Assembly (NCBI GenBank): GCA_019113915.1
Contig: DXGM01000003.1
Coordinates: 186,001 to 250,000, forward strand
Direction of reading: 5' to 3'
DNA: 64,000 nt
Source of the DNA: Candidatus Gordonibacter avicola
GTDB lineage: Bacteria; Actinomycetota; Coriobacteriia; Coriobacteriales; Eggerthellaceae
Below are positions 9,115 through 17,776 of the stretch, in pieces. Under the pieces are notes generated by a model. That model was not told the origin of the DNA. It did not search any database and was given only the letters and a program-made list of their open reading frames with translations. Numbering within the stretch: the stretch's first letter is position 1; each line of letters begins with the position of its first letter. The position numbers and the translations under genes were made by a program.

Positions 9115-11358
9115 CTAGCCTTCGTGACGGCGACGCGGGGTGCGCCCGCCGCTGCCGTTACCGTTGCCGTTGCGATTGCTGCGACCGGGGCGATTGTCCT
9201 TGTCGCCGTGGCCGTGATCGTCGCGGCGCGGGCGGTCGGAGCGCTCGCGGCTGGGAGCGGAGCCCTCGGGGGCGTCCGGCTTCTCCAGGCGATCGAGCGA
9301 AATCTTGCCCGAATTCGGGTCCACTTCAAGCACCTCAACCTTCACGGTGTCGCCGAGGTTGAGTACGTCTTCCACCTTGCCCACGCGGCCGTTGGCCATG
9401 CGCGAGATGTGCAGCAGGCCGTCTTTGCCCGGCGTCAGCTTCACGAACGCGCCGAAGTCTTTGATACCCACAACTTCGCCGTCGAACACCTCGCCCACCT
9501 CGGGCTCCTTCACAATGCCGAGGATCATGGCCTTGGCAGCCTCGCCAGCCGGGCCCTCCACGGCGGCAATGTGAATGGTGCCGTCTTCCTCGATGTTGAT
9601 CTGTGCGCCGGTTTCGTCCTGAATGCCGCGGACCACCTTGCCACCGCTACCGATGACGTCGCGAATCTTGTCCACGGGAATGTGGATGGTTTCGATGCGC
9701 GGAGCGGTTTCGCGCAGATCAGCGCGCGGCGCGGCAATCTCGGCCAGCATGGCGTCAAGGATGTAGGCGCGGCCTTCACTTGCCTGTTTGAGCGCGCGGG
9801 CCAGAATATCCACGGACAGGCCGCGAGCCTTGTTGTCCATCTGCAGTGCCGTGATGCCCTTTTCCGTGCCGCACACCTTGAAGTCCATGTCGCCGAGGAA
9901 GTCCTCAATACCCTGGATGTCAGAGAGAATGACCACGTCATCGCCCTCTTTAATAAGACCCATGGCAATGCCGGACACGGGCGCCTTAATGGGCACACCA
10001 GCATCCATCAGCGCAAGCGTGCTTCCGCAGGTGGAAGCCATCGACGACGAGCCGTTGGACTCCAACACCTCGGACACCACGCGAATGGCGTAGGGGAATT
10101 CGTCTTCGTTGGGAATCACCGGCATGAGCGCACGCTCGGCCAGGGCACCGTGGCCCACTTCGCGGCGCTTCGGGGCACCCATGCGGCCCGTCTCGCCCGT
10201 GCAGTACGGCGGGAAGTTGTACTGGTGCATGTAGCGCTTGCCCTCGGCGGGATCGATGGTGTCGAGGCGCTGCCACTCGTTCAGCATGCCAAGCGTCACC
10301 ACGGAGAGCACCTGGGTCTGACCGCGCTGGAACAGGCCCGAACCGTGCACGCGGGGCAGATACCCCGGCACGATGTGCAGCGGGCGAATCTCGTCGGGAC
10401 GGCGGCCGTCGACGCGCTCGCCGGTGGCGATAACCATGGCGCGCATGGCCTTCTTCTCAAGTTTCTTCAGCTCAGCGGCAATGTCGCTCTTCCAGGCGGC
10501 GCGCTCTTCGTCTGAGAACTGCTCCTCCTTGATGCGGGCCTTGAGCTCTTCCACCTTCGCCATACGCGCCTGCTTGTCGGCGTCGTGCAAGGCAGCGCTC
10601 ATCTCGTCCATGAACGGAGCCACGCGCTCGGCGATGGCCGGGTCGGCCACGTGAACAGGCCATTCCACCGGCTGAATGTTCGCACGGTCGAGGAAGCGCT
10701 GCTGCGCGTCGCAGAAGGCGGCGATAGCCTCCTGGCCAAATGTCATGGCAGCAAGCATGTCTTCTTCGGAGATTTCGTCGGCGCCAGCTTCCACCATGGA
10801 GATGTAGTCAGCCGTACCGGCAATGGTCAGCTCCAGGTCAGAGTGCTCGGACTCTTCGAAGGTCGGGTTCACAATGAACTCGCCCGTTTCAATGTCGCGG
10901 CCGATGCGCACACAGGCAGCCGGGCCGTCAAACGGAGCGGCGCCCAGCATAAGTGCCGCGCTGGCACCCATGACGCAGATGGTGTCGGGCGGATTCACGC
11001 TGTCAACCACCAGCGTCGTGCACACGATGTGCACCTCACGCTTGAAGCCGTCAACGAAACCGGGACGGATGGGGCGGTCGACCATGCGGGCCGTGAGCGT
11101 GCCCTTGTCGGACGGACGGGCTTCGCGCTTCAGGTAGCCGCCAGGAATGCGGCCAACGGCGTACATCTTCTCGATGAAGTCCACCGTAAGCGGGAAGAAG
11201 TCGTAGTCCTTCTCCTCCTTCGAGATAACCGCGGTCACGAGCACGCTCGTGTCGCCCTGCGTCACGAGCACGGCGCCGGTGGCCTGCTTGGCCAGCTCGC
11301 CCGTCTCGAGACGGTACTCTTTTCCGTACAGCTCGAAGGATTCGACGATTTTTTCCAT
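9115..11358 (-). CDS. pnp: Polyribonucleotide nucleotidyltransferase (PNPase)
   Basis: 747 residues. Two RNase PH domains flank a helical domain, followed by a KH domain (VIGSGGKVVRGIQ near 575) and an S1 domain (EVFDGEVVGIKDFGAFVKL near 640). The active-site region includes GSSSMASTCG. The enzyme degrades RNA 3'-5' phosphorolytically. After the S1 domain come about 50 extra residues rich in Arg, Asp, Gly and Asn, ending RTPRRRHEG. This tail is longer than usual and resembles the basic extension on RNase J upstream. rpsO lies upstream, the usual rpsO-pnp order. Confidence 0.96.
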   Translation of the reverse strand: MEKIVESFELYGKEYRLETGELAKQATGAVLVTQGDTSVLVTAVISKEEKDYDFFPLTVDFIEKMYAVGRIPGGYLKREARPSDKGTLTARMVDRPIRPGFVDGFKREVHIVCTTLVVDSVNPPDTICVMGASAALMLGAAPFDGPAACVRIGRDIETGEFIVNPTFEESEHSDLELTIAGTADYISMVEAGADEISEEDMLAAMTFGQEAIAAFCDAQQRFLDRANIQPVEWPVHVADPAIAERVAPFMDEMSAALHDADKQARMAKVEELKARIKEEQFSDEERAAWKSDIAAELKKLEKKAMRAMVIATGERVDGRRPDEIRPLHIVPGYLPRVHGSGLFQRGQTQVLSVVTLGMLNEWQRLDTIDPAEGKRYMHQYNFPPYCTGETGRMGAPKRREVGHGALAERALMPVIPNEDEFPYAIRVVSEVLESNGSSSMASTCGSTLALMDAGVPIKAPVSGIAMGLIKEGDDVVILSDIQGIEDFLGDMDFKVCGTEKGITALQMDNKARGLSVDILARALKQASEGRAYILDAMLAEIAAPRADLRETAPRIETIHIPVDKIRDVIGSGGKVVRGIQDETGAQINIEEDGTIHIAAVEGPAGEAAKAMILGIVKEPEVGEVFDGEVVGIKDFGAFVKLTPGKDGLLHISRMANGRVGKVEDVLNLGDTVKVEVLEVDPNSGKISLDRLEKPDAPEGSAPSRERSDRPRRDDHGHGDKDNRPGRSNRNGNGNGSGGRTPRRRHEG

Positions 11359-11525
11359 GTTTCAGCTTTCTTTCTCTTCTACCTTGGACGCCCTCGTGCG
11401 GCCAAGCTTCTTTGACGGTGCCACCCTGTGCGGCCCGCCGCGAGCAGAAACGCCCTTGCGCTTCCGACCGCCGTGGCGCTCCCTCTTCGCCGCGCAACGC
11501 GCGAGAAGGTGCGAAACGCCTATAC

Positions 11526-11546
11526 AAAAGCCCGCCGAAGCGGGCT
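11526..11546 (-). terminator. Rho-independent terminator after rpsO
   Basis: AGCCCGC and GCGGGCT (11529-11535 and 11540-11546) pair around a 4-nt loop and are followed on the minus strand by TTTGTATA. It begins 7 bp after the rpsO stop, so part of the transcription ends before pnp. Confidence 0.75.
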
Positions 11547-11553
11547 CTCGTTG

Positions 11554-11841
11554 CTAGATGGTGTCGCGGATGCCGAGCTTCTTGATGAGCGTACGGTACT
11601 CTTCGACGTCGCGGGCCTTGATGTACTTCAGAAGACCGCGGCGCTTACCGAGGAGCATCATGAGGCCACGGCGGGAGTGGTTGTCCTTCTTGTGGACCTT
11701 CAGGTGCTCGGTGAGGTTGCGGATGCGCTCCGAAAGGATTGCCACCTGCACCTCCGGGCTACCCGAATCGCCCTCGCCCTTGCCGTACTCTTTGATGAGT
11801 TCCGCAGTGCGCTCTTTGCTGATGCTGAGCTTGCTTGCCAT
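11554..11841 (-). CDS. rpsO: 30S ribosomal protein S15
   Basis: 95 residues, slightly longer than the usual 89. The S15 core is clear: [17 protein letters not shown], then [19 protein letters not shown] and RRGLLKYI. S15 binds 16S rRNA early in small-subunit assembly. ATG 11841 has AGGAAAGGTGG upstream. A strong promoter lies 154 bp upstream, leaving an unusually long leader of about 147 nt. In other bacteria S15 represses its own translation through such leaders. Confidence 0.97.
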   Translation of the reverse strand: MASKLSISKERTAELIKEYGKGEGDSGSPEVQVAILSERIRNLTEHLKVHKKDNHSRRGLMMLLGKRRGLLKYIKARDVEEYRTLIKKLGIRDTI

Positions 11842-11988
11842 AGCTTTTCCACCTTTCCTGGCAGCGCCGTCACCGGGCCGCCTGTCGCGCAGCCCTTATC
11901 CGGCGGCGCAGAACCGATGCGCTCCCCTCTGGGTGGGCATACGGTGGACGTATGCGGACCAAGCGGGAAGTGCCTGCGTTATCGCAGC
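11842..11988 (-). promoter_or_regulatory. Structured rpsO 5' leader (candidate S15 autoregulatory site)
   Basis: The predicted transcript starts with a hairpin CTGCG-ATAA-CGCAG. About 30 nt later comes GCATAC (loop GTCCACC) GTATGC (11937-11955), then a GC-rich segment with several possible pairings just before the ribosome site. Autogenous S15 leaders are known in several phyla with unrelated structures. That this leader binds S15 is inference from gene and length only. Confidence 0.4.
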
Positions 11989-11994
11989 TTGTCT

Positions 11995-12023
11995 ATTGTA
12001 GGCGAAGGCCGAAGGCGCAACAA
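11995..12023 (-). promoter_or_regulatory. Promoter for rpsO
   Basis: Minus strand TTGTTG (12018-12023), a 17-bp spacer, then TACAAT (11995-12000). This is one of the best sigma-70-type matches in the window. It would start transcription near 11988. Confidence 0.75.
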
Positions 12024-12083
12024 GCACGCACCTGATAGCGCCACAGGTTGCCCACAAAAAGGAGGTGCTTGTCGGCGTGGATT

Positions 12084-13259
12084 TTACGCGCGGGTGCTGG
12101 GCGCCGTGGCAATGCTCGGGCCTTGGGGAATCCAGATGGTGAACGAGGTGATGCCGGCGTCGCTCGTGGCGTAGATGTCGCCGCCGTGGGCGCGCGCAAT
12201 TTCGCGGGCGATGGCCAGCCCAAGCCCCGCTCCCCCTTCCGAGGTGCGCGCGGCATCGGCGCGGAAGAACTTCTCGAAGATGCGCTCCAAGTGTTCCGGC
12301 GAGAGTTCGCGGCCGTGGTCGGTCACGGTGAGCTCCCACCACACAAAGCCATCGGGCGCACACACCAGGCCCGTGCGCACACGCACCTCGGTGCCCGCAT
12401 CGGCGTAGGCGACGGCGTTTTTCAGCACGTTGTTCAGCACGCGCGCCACACGGCTTGCATCGGCGAACACAGAGAGCTCGGCCGGGCCGTCGAACGTGAG
12501 CTCAAGGGAGCGCCCTTCCGCCAGCGGGTAGAACTCTTCCATCACCTGGTTCACAAACAGCACGCCATCGAAGCGCGAGCGCTCAATGGGAATGGACGTA
12601 AGGTTATAGCGCGTGATTTCGAAGAACTCTTCGAGCAGCTCCTCCAGGCGGTAGGCCTTGTCAAGCGTGATGCCCGTGTAGCGGGCGCGCACGTCAAGCG
12701 GCAGGTCGGGGGATTCAGCCAGAAGCGTCAGATAGCCCACGATGGAGGTGAGCGGCGTCTTGATGTCGTGGGCGAGATACACCACCAGTTCATTTTTGCG
12801 CTCTTCGGCCGCATGTGCCGCCCGCTCGCTGCGCTCACTTTCCTCCTTCACAGCATTGAGGTAGGCTTCCGTGGGTGCCAGTTCGCGCGGCAGCGACACG
12901 GGGCCTTCGCGCTTGGACAGGACGTTTGCCACCGAGTCGAGCAAGTCGTCGAAGTAGCCAAGCGCCCGGTTGATGCCCGAGCGCACCAGCAGCACAATGC
13001 CCGCAACGAACCCGGCAGCAACGCACAGCAAGAACAGATTCGCAATGGCCGAATGGACGGAGTAACGCTGCCCCACCAGGTTAAATACGAGGTTCGAGAG
13101 CGGGGTGCCCAATATGAACATGAATCCCGTAAACAACAGTGCGTAGGCAACCGCAAACAGCACCACGTTTGCCAGCGTGCGGCGCAGAATACTGTTCGAG
13201 AGCCTTCTGGTTTGCTCCTTGCGCGCCTGCGCGAGCATGCCCTGTTCCTGAACGGCCAT
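12084..13259 (-). CDS. VanS-like sensor histidine kinase
   Basis: 391 residues with two transmembrane helices (about 30-51 and 69-93), separated by only a short external loop, then a HAMP-like linker. The H-box is LAHDIKTPLTS with His164, the VanS-type form. The HATPase domain follows, with NVLKNAVAYA (N box), a VTDHGRELSP G1-like box, IFEKFFRAD and [12 protein letters not shown]. It would phosphorylate the adjacent response regulator. The short sensor loop suggests intramembrane or wall-stress sensing. GGAGG precedes ATG 13259. No vancomycin-resistance enzymes are nearby, so I do not call it vanS. Confidence 0.88.
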   Translation of the reverse strand: MAVQEQGMLAQARKEQTRRLSNSILRRTLANVVLFAVAYALLFTGFMFILGTPLSNLVFNLVGQRYSVHSAIANLFLLCVAAGFVAGIVLLVRSGINRALGYFDDLLDSVANVLSKREGPVSLPRELAPTEAYLNAVKEESERSERAAHAAEERKNELVVYLAHDIKTPLTSIVGYLTLLAESPDLPLDVRARYTGITLDKAYRLEELLEEFFEITRYNLTSIPIERSRFDGVLFVNQVMEEFYPLAEGRSLELTFDGPAELSVFADASRVARVLNNVLKNAVAYADAGTEVRVRTGLVCAPDGFVWWELTVTDHGRELSPEHLERIFEKFFRADAARTSEGGAGLGLAIAREIARAHGGDIYATSDAGITSFTIWIPQGPSIATAPSTRA

Positions 13260-13326
13260 GGCGGCCTCCCTTTCCTTGTGCGCGTCGCCTCATGCGCCTG
13301 ATAAAGCGCCGTGTGGCGCACCATAG

Positions 13327-14025
13327 TTACCCCAGTTTGTAGCCGACGCCCCACACCGTTTCGATCAGTTCCTGCGACGAGTCGATGGCCGCCAGCTTTT
13401 TGCGTAGATGGCGGATGTGCACCATCACCGTGTTGTTGCTCTGGGCGTTTGCTTCCTCGCCCCACACTGCTTCAAATAAGTCGCGCGATGCCACGGGCCG
13501 TCCCTTCGCACGCAGCAGACACCCGAGAATGGCGAACTCTTTCGGCGTGAGGGAAAGCGGCTCGCCGTGCAGGGTTGCCTGGTAGGCGTTCTCGTCCACG
13601 GCGATGCCGCGCGCTTCCAGCACGTTTACGTCCTCGCCAGCAGACGCAGCGGCGGCGCTCGTACGCCGCAGCCGCGCACGCACGCGGGCCACCAGTTCGC
13701 GCGGCTTGAAGGGCTTCACCACGTAGTCGTCGGCCCCCAGCTCAAAGCCCACCACCTTATCAACTTCCTCGTCTTTCGCGGTGAGGAAGATGATGGGCAC
13801 CGAGCTGGTGCGTCTGATTTCGCGACAGCACGCAAACCCGTCCATGCCCGGCATCATGATGTCAAGTACCACCAGGTCAAACGGATCATGCGCGGTCGCA
13901 GTCAACAGGTCGGGCGCCGCATAGAACGCGCGCGCCTCGAAGCCGCCTTGGGAAAGAAGCTGCACCACCAAATCGGCGATGGCCGCCTCGTCGTCGCACA
14001 CCGCTATGCGCTTTGTGTCCCCCAT
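13327..14025 (-). CDS. VanR-like OmpR-family response regulator
   Basis: 232 residues from ATG 14025 (AAGGAAG upstream). The receiver domain has the acidic pair Asp11-Asp12, phospho-acceptor Asp55 (LVVLDIMMPG) and the Lys of FLTAKDEE. The C-terminal winged helix ends with QSNNTVMVHIRHLRKK and TVWGVGYKLG. An in-frame upstream ATG at 14079 overlaps the -10 element and is rejected as the start. The kinase gene follows after 66 bp. The pair is divergent from a C39-like peptidase at 14221, a plausible target. Confidence 0.92.
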   Translation of the reverse strand: MGDTKRIAVCDDEAAIADLVVQLLSQGGFEARAFYAAPDLLTATAHDPFDLVVLDIMMPGMDGFACCREIRRTSSVPIIFLTAKDEEVDKVVGFELGADDYVVKPFKPRELVARVRARLRRTSAAAASAGEDVNVLEARGIAVDENAYQATLHGEPLSLTPKEFAILGCLLRAKGRPVASRDLFEAVWGEEANAQSNNTVMVHIRHLRKKLAAIDSSQELIETVWGVGYKLG

Positions 14026-14077
14026 GCGCTTCTTCCTTCCCGCGCCCCGCAGCGCGTTTGCCTTCTCTCTGGGAACC

Positions 14078-14130
14078 ATTGTATCGGCCGCGCCCCCAGG
14101 TCGCGCAAATATTCAGGAATTCTTAAAGGT
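14078..14130 (-). promoter_or_regulatory. Promoter and candidate activator repeats for the VanR-like gene
   Basis: Minus strand TTGCGC (14103-14108), a 19-bp spacer, then TACAAT (14078-14083). Directly upstream, 14110-14130 holds AT-rich near-repeats about 9 bp apart (TTCAGGAA, TTCTTAAA). Response regulators of this type often bind direct repeats beside a poor -35. The same segment could serve the divergent peptidase gene. The repeats are short, so this is tentative. Confidence 0.4.
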
Positions 14131-14220
14131 TTCGTAGCCGTTTCTTCCGAGACAGCGCGTCACTGCGTGCGGATACTTGAAAACGAACCGTCAGAAGGGT
14201 TGATACGGAAAGGGAGCGTT

Positions 14221-15012
14221 ATGACCTATTCGAACGTATACGGACACGACGAGTATAACCGCGCACCGCACACCAGGCATGCAAACCCGCGCGCTGCCGC
14301 CTACCCCGCAGCGGCGCGGCCACGTGCTGCGACTTTTCAGCGCCACCCCGGTGCCGCCTCCACTCGTCGGCGCTTTGGCCTGGGGTCGGCTTTGTTTGCC
14401 CTCGTGTTGGTGGTGGCCTTGGCGGCAACGGCGTGGTTCACGTTGCCCTCACTTGCCGCCTCTTCCGCCCCAGGAGCAGAAAGCGACACACCCCAGAGTA
14501 CGCCGCGCGAAAACTGGCGCGCCGGCGAGGTACCCAAGCTCTACCAGCGTGATGCCACCTGGGCCAACGCGTCGTATGCCGAAGGCTCCTTTGGCGACAC
14601 GGGCTGCGGGCCCACCTGTCTTACCATGGTGTACGTGGCGCTCACCGGGCACACCGATATGACACCCGCCGATATGGGCGCGCTTTCCGAACGCCTTGGG
14701 TGTGCGTCTGCCGATGGTACCGCGTGGGCATTCATGACGGAAGGCGCGGCCGAAAAGGGACTGTTAGCCGAAGAACTTCCCGCTGATGAGGCCAGTGTTC
14801 GCCAGGCTTTGGTGTCCGGCTCGCCGGTCATTTGCAGTGTCGGGCCTGGCGACTTCACCAGCACCGGTCACTTTATCGTACTTACGGGAGTTGACGAGCG
14901 CGGCCGGCTGATCATTCGCGACCCCAATAGCCCCGAGCGCACGGCGCAGGCCTGGGATTTTGACACCGTACTGCGCCAGTGCAGAAACCTCTGGGCCTAC
15001 ACGGCGGCCTGA
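14221..15012 (+). CDS. Membrane-anchored C39-like cysteine peptidase
   Basis: 263 residues from ATG 14221 with GGAAAGGGAG upstream. An Arg/Ala-rich cytoplasmic N-terminus leads to one transmembrane helix at about 52-75, then a C39_2 papain-like domain. The catalytic triad is visible: Cys129 in GDTGCGPTC, His217 in TGHFIVLTG and Asp234 in RDPNSPER. C39-like domains cleave leader peptides or act on exported substrates; here the domain faces outward and no ABC transporter is attached. It is divergent from the VanRS-like pair and overlaps the convergent TSCPD gene by 16 bp. Its substrate is unknown. Confidence 0.85.
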   Translation: MTYSNVYGHDEYNRAPHTRHANPRAAAYPAAARPRAATFQRHPGAASTRRRFGLGSALFALVLVVALAATAWFTLPSLAASSAPGAESDTPQSTPRENWRAGEVPKLYQRDATWANASYAEGSFGDTGCGPTCLTMVYVALTGHTDMTPADMGALSERLGCASADGTAWAFMTEGAAEKGLLAEELPADEASVRQALVSGSPVICSVGPGDFTSTGHFIVLTGVDERGRLIIRDPNSPERTAQAWDFDTVLRQCRNLWAYTAA

Positions 15013-15245
15013 GCAGCACGCAGGCCGCGCACCAGCTGGTCGGCGCACGACGTGGAGCGACGCCCACACGTGTTACCTTCCAGCAGCGCGGCCACCTCGT
15101 CCACCGATTTGCCCTGAACAAGCTTGGAAACAGCTTTCAAGTTACCATCACAACCACCAACAAAGTCGATATGCTGAATGGTGTCGCCGTCAAGTTCAAT
15201 ATGAATAGCGCGCGAGCACACGCCACGCGGAGTGTAGGTATACAT
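14997..15245 (-). CDS. TSCPD domain protein (TIGR03905 type)
   Basis: 82 residues from ATG 15245, preceded by AAGGAG. This favours it over an ATG 18 bp upstream. The sequence has GVCSRAIHIELDG, the DFVGGCDGNLKAVSKL stretch and the RSTSCADQL motif near the end, typical of short TSCPD proteins related to the C-terminal domain of B12-dependent ribonucleotide reductase. The conserved Cys residues suggest metal or redox function, but the role is unknown. It converges with the C39-like gene and overlaps its last codons. Confidence 0.8.
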   Translation of the reverse strand: MYTYTPRGVCSRAIHIELDGDTIQHIDFVGGCDGNLKAVSKLVQGKSVDEVAALLEGNTCGRRSTSCADQLVRGLRAAQAAV

Positions 15246-15344
15246 CGTCTTCTCCTTGTTCATAATGAGTGAACCTTATTATCCCACAACAGCCGTAAAA
15301 GATATCCTGGGTAAACAACTTTTATATGCGCCCGTCCGGCGGGC

Positions 15345-16115
15345 CTAGAACAAACCCGACGTAAACAGGAAGGTGAGCGACTTCAGGGGAGCACCCACGT
15401 GTTCGCGAATCCATTCCTGACAGAAGCGCAGCACGGCGAACGATGCCGACGGGTCCACCTTAAGAGCCACCACTTCGTCGAACGTGGAACCGAGAAGCGC
15501 GCGGCACCAGGCCACGGTTCCAGCCGAGATGCCCACCGCCTCAACCGAGGCGCGGCACGACGGACACACGATGCCACCCTCGCGATACGACACAAACACC
15601 AGCTCATCGGGCCGCCCCAGCGCAACCTCCGCTCCACACCCCACACAGGTTGAAAGGCTGGGACGCAGGCCACAGAACGCAAGCGCCTTCAACAGACACG
15701 CCGCACACAGGGCGGGCGCCTGGGAAGGCTCAGCCGCATCAAGGCGCGTGAGGGCCGCTTCGGTAAGCGCGAACAGGCGCGGCGTTTCGAGGCCCGCCTG
15801 CGTCATGCGATCGAGCAGCTCCGCAATGGGCGCGGCGCAGGCGGCGTGTTCCAGGTCGCGGCGCAAGCGCTCGTGGCTGGCTACAATGCGCGCCTCTTTC
15901 ACGATATCCAGGTTGCGGCCTTCGGAACACAAGAGGTCAACGACTGAATACAGTTCCAGCCGCGCAGCGAAGGGGCTTGCGGGCTTACGGGCACCTTTGG
16001 CCACGGCGCGCAGCTGCGAGCCGTCTTCTGCCAACAGCGTCACAATGAGGTCGCTTTCCCCCAGCTTGGTTTTGCGCAGCACGAGGGCGCGCGTCGTGTA
16101 CGTCGCGCTGGCCAC
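15345..16115 (-). CDS. recO: DNA repair protein RecO
   Basis: 256 residues from GTG 16115, five bases after the upstream gene's stop. The N-terminal OB-fold begins with TTRALVLRKTKLGESDLIVTL. A helical middle follows, then a C4 zinc finger built from CVGCG and CPSC. RecO loads RecA with RecR at gaps. The ribosome site is weak, suggesting translational coupling to the PASTA gene. There is no sign of truncation. Confidence 0.93.
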   Translation of the reverse strand: MASATYTTRALVLRKTKLGESDLIVTLLAEDGSQLRAVAKGARKPASPFAARLELYSVVDLLCSEGRNLDIVKEARIVASHERLRRDLEHAACAAPIAELLDRMTQAGLETPRLFALTEAALTRLDAAEPSQAPALCAACLLKALAFCGLRPSLSTCVGCGAEVALGRPDELVFVSYREGGIVCPSCRASVEAVGISAGTVAWCRALLGSTFDEVVALKVDPSASFAVLRFCQEWIREHVGAPLKSLTFLFTSGLF

Positions 16116-16120
16116 AACCG

Positions 16121-17626
16121 CTACGAGATGCTGACGATGTTGTTGGCGTCATCCCAGGTGATGGTGCCACTCTTCTGCTTGGCTGAGCCGCGCACCGTCT
16201 CGCCGTCCAGCGTGGTCACCGCCGTGCCCGTGATGGTGAACGCCGTCTGGTTGTAGGCGGGGTAACTCACGTCATCCACCGAGATAATCTCGTAGGTGGT
16301 GCCGCCGATGGAAATAGTGCCCGCACTTGCGAGGTAATCACGCGCCGCCGCAACCAGCACGCTCGCACGCGACTTCGCCACGTTCACCGTCACCGTTGAG
16401 CCCGGTTCAAGCTTCGTGCCGGGCGCTGGATCGGTTTTGACCACCGTGCCTTCGGGCACCTCTTCGGTGTAGTAGGTAACCACCGAGGGAACATAGGTAG
16501 CCGCCTCAAGCGCCGCAACCGCCGCGTCGGCCGTTTGCCCAGCCACGTCAGGAACCAAAAAGGGTATCGCCACGGTTACCGTCACTGTTGTCGACCCCTT
16601 AGCCTTAGTGCCTGCGTCGGGGCTGATAGCCAGCACGCTTCCTTCCGGCTCAGCCGACATTTCTTCCACGAAGGCGACATGCTCAAAGCCCTCTTCGTTC
16701 AGCAGCTTGGCTGCCTGGTCTTTCGTCTTGGTTACCACATCGGGAATGGTGCGGGCCACGGCAACGTGGATAACCACCTCAGAACCCTTTTCTGCACGCG
16801 CACCAGCTGAGGGATCCATGAGCAGAACGAGGCCTTCGGTTTCATCCGACTTCACCTGCGATGCGCTCACCGTGAAGCCCTTGCCTTCCAGGCGGAAGGT
16901 GGCGTCGGCCTGAGTCATGCCGGTCACGTCGGGCAGCATTTTTCCGCCCCAGAGTTCCATCTGATACGTGATGCCCGCCGCTGCGGCAGCAAGCACCACC
17001 ACAATGCCCAGCGCGATAACAACCGCGCGACCGCGGCCGTGCTTTTTCTCGTTCGCGTCGGGAGCACGGAATTCCTTTTGCTTGGGCGCTGCAGCGCCTT
17101 CGACGCGCGGCATTTCCATGGTGCCACCCGAGCGCCACGTTTGCGGCGGCACATAGCCGGAGTCCACGAGGCACTCATCGAGCCCGGACAGGTCGGCCGT
17201 CACATCGGCCGGCTGAGGTGCGGGAACAGGACGTGGCTCAGGTTCGTCGTCCACGTCGCTGAAATCGAACGCGTTGCCGTCTTCGTCGACGTCAACACCC
17301 TTCACACCAATAACCGGCAGGCTCGCGCGATCAAGGGGGCCAGACCCCTGGGACCGACCAGGCGCGGGCGAAGCCACAGGCTCTTCATCGCCGAAAACAT
17401 CCCCGTCGGCCGCTTCATCAGCGAAGCCGTTTTCGGTGGCGCTGGGAAGATCACTTACCGCCGGCACGTCCACTTCTGGGACTTCGGCCTCCAGGACTTG
17501 CCGGTCACGCGGCTCTTCATCGGCCGCCGCCGCAACCGAGGCAATGCGCCCGGTCAGCGGAAAGCCGCACTCGTTGCAGAATTTTGCGCCTTCTTTATTA
17601 TCTGAATGGCAGTTCGGACAGATCAT
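16121..17626 (-). CDS. Zinc-ribbon, transmembrane, triple-PASTA protein
   Basis: 501 residues from ATG 17626. A cytoplasmic zinc ribbon opens the protein (CPNC near residue 3 and CNEC near 18). An acidic, probably disordered stretch of about 200 residues follows, then a basic motif and one transmembrane helix at about 225-250. Three tandem PASTA repeats lie outside, each with a PDV start and a DPxxG- or SPxAG-like loop, and a final ~60-residue beta-rich domain closes the protein. PASTA domains sense muropeptides and normally sit on Ser/Thr kinases. Here no kinase domain is present. It probably senses or scaffolds cell wall. The architecture is uncommon. Confidence 0.85.
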   Translation of the reverse strand: MICPNCHSDNKEGAKFCNECGFPLTGRIASVAAAADEEPRDRQVLEAEVPEVDVPAVSDLPSATENGFADEAADGDVFGDEEPVASPAPGRSQGSGPLDRASLPVIGVKGVDVDEDGNAFDFSDVDDEPEPRPVPAPQPADVTADLSGLDECLVDSGYVPPQTWRSGGTMEMPRVEGAAAPKQKEFRAPDANEKKHGRGRAVVIALGIVVVLAAAAAGITYQMELWGGKMLPDVTGMTQADATFRLEGKGFTVSASQVKSDETEGLVLLMDPSAGARAEKGSEVVIHVAVARTIPDVVTKTKDQAAKLLNEEGFEHVAFVEEMSAEPEGSVLAISPDAGTKAKGSTTVTVTVAIPFLVPDVAGQTADAAVAALEAATYVPSVVTYYTEEVPEGTVVKTDPAPGTKLEPGSTVTVNVAKSRASVLVAAARDYLASAGTISIGGTTYEIISVDDVSYPAYNQTAFTITGTAVTTLDGETVRGSAKQKSGTITWDDANNIVSIS

Positions 17627-17662
17627 GCTCCACGACTCCCTCAAAATGACATCTTCGCAGCT

Positions 17663-17691
17663 ATTGTAACGGAAAAGCGCGCCGGTGGGCG
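17663..17691 (-). promoter_or_regulatory. Weak promoter for the PASTA gene
   Basis: The minus strand carries TACAAT at 17663-17668. The -35 at a 17-bp spacing (CGCCCA) is poor and overlaps the era terminator stem. Transcription would begin near 17656, about 30 bp before the start codon. Confidence 0.35.
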
Positions 17692-17698
17692 GCGCGCT
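17671..17698 (-). terminator. Rho-independent terminator after era
   Basis: AGCGCGCCG and CGGCGCGCT (9 bp) pair around GTGGG, and the minus strand continues TTTCC. It lies about 80 bp past the era stop. Confidence 0.7.
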
Positions 17699-17776
17699 CA
17701 TCGTGATAACAATACCTGCAGAACTACGAAGGAGGTTCCCTGCGTGCGAATGCTGAAACAGTGTGCCGCGCGGTTG

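Noticed and set aside
8920..10515. 531-codon open frame opposite pnp
   Set aside because: Mirror of PNPase codons; composition is typical of antisense frames in GC-rich DNA.
12084..14025. Vancomycin-resistance regulators vanR/vanS
   Set aside because: Kinase and regulator resemble VanRS, but no ligase, dehydrogenase or dipeptidase genes are nearby.
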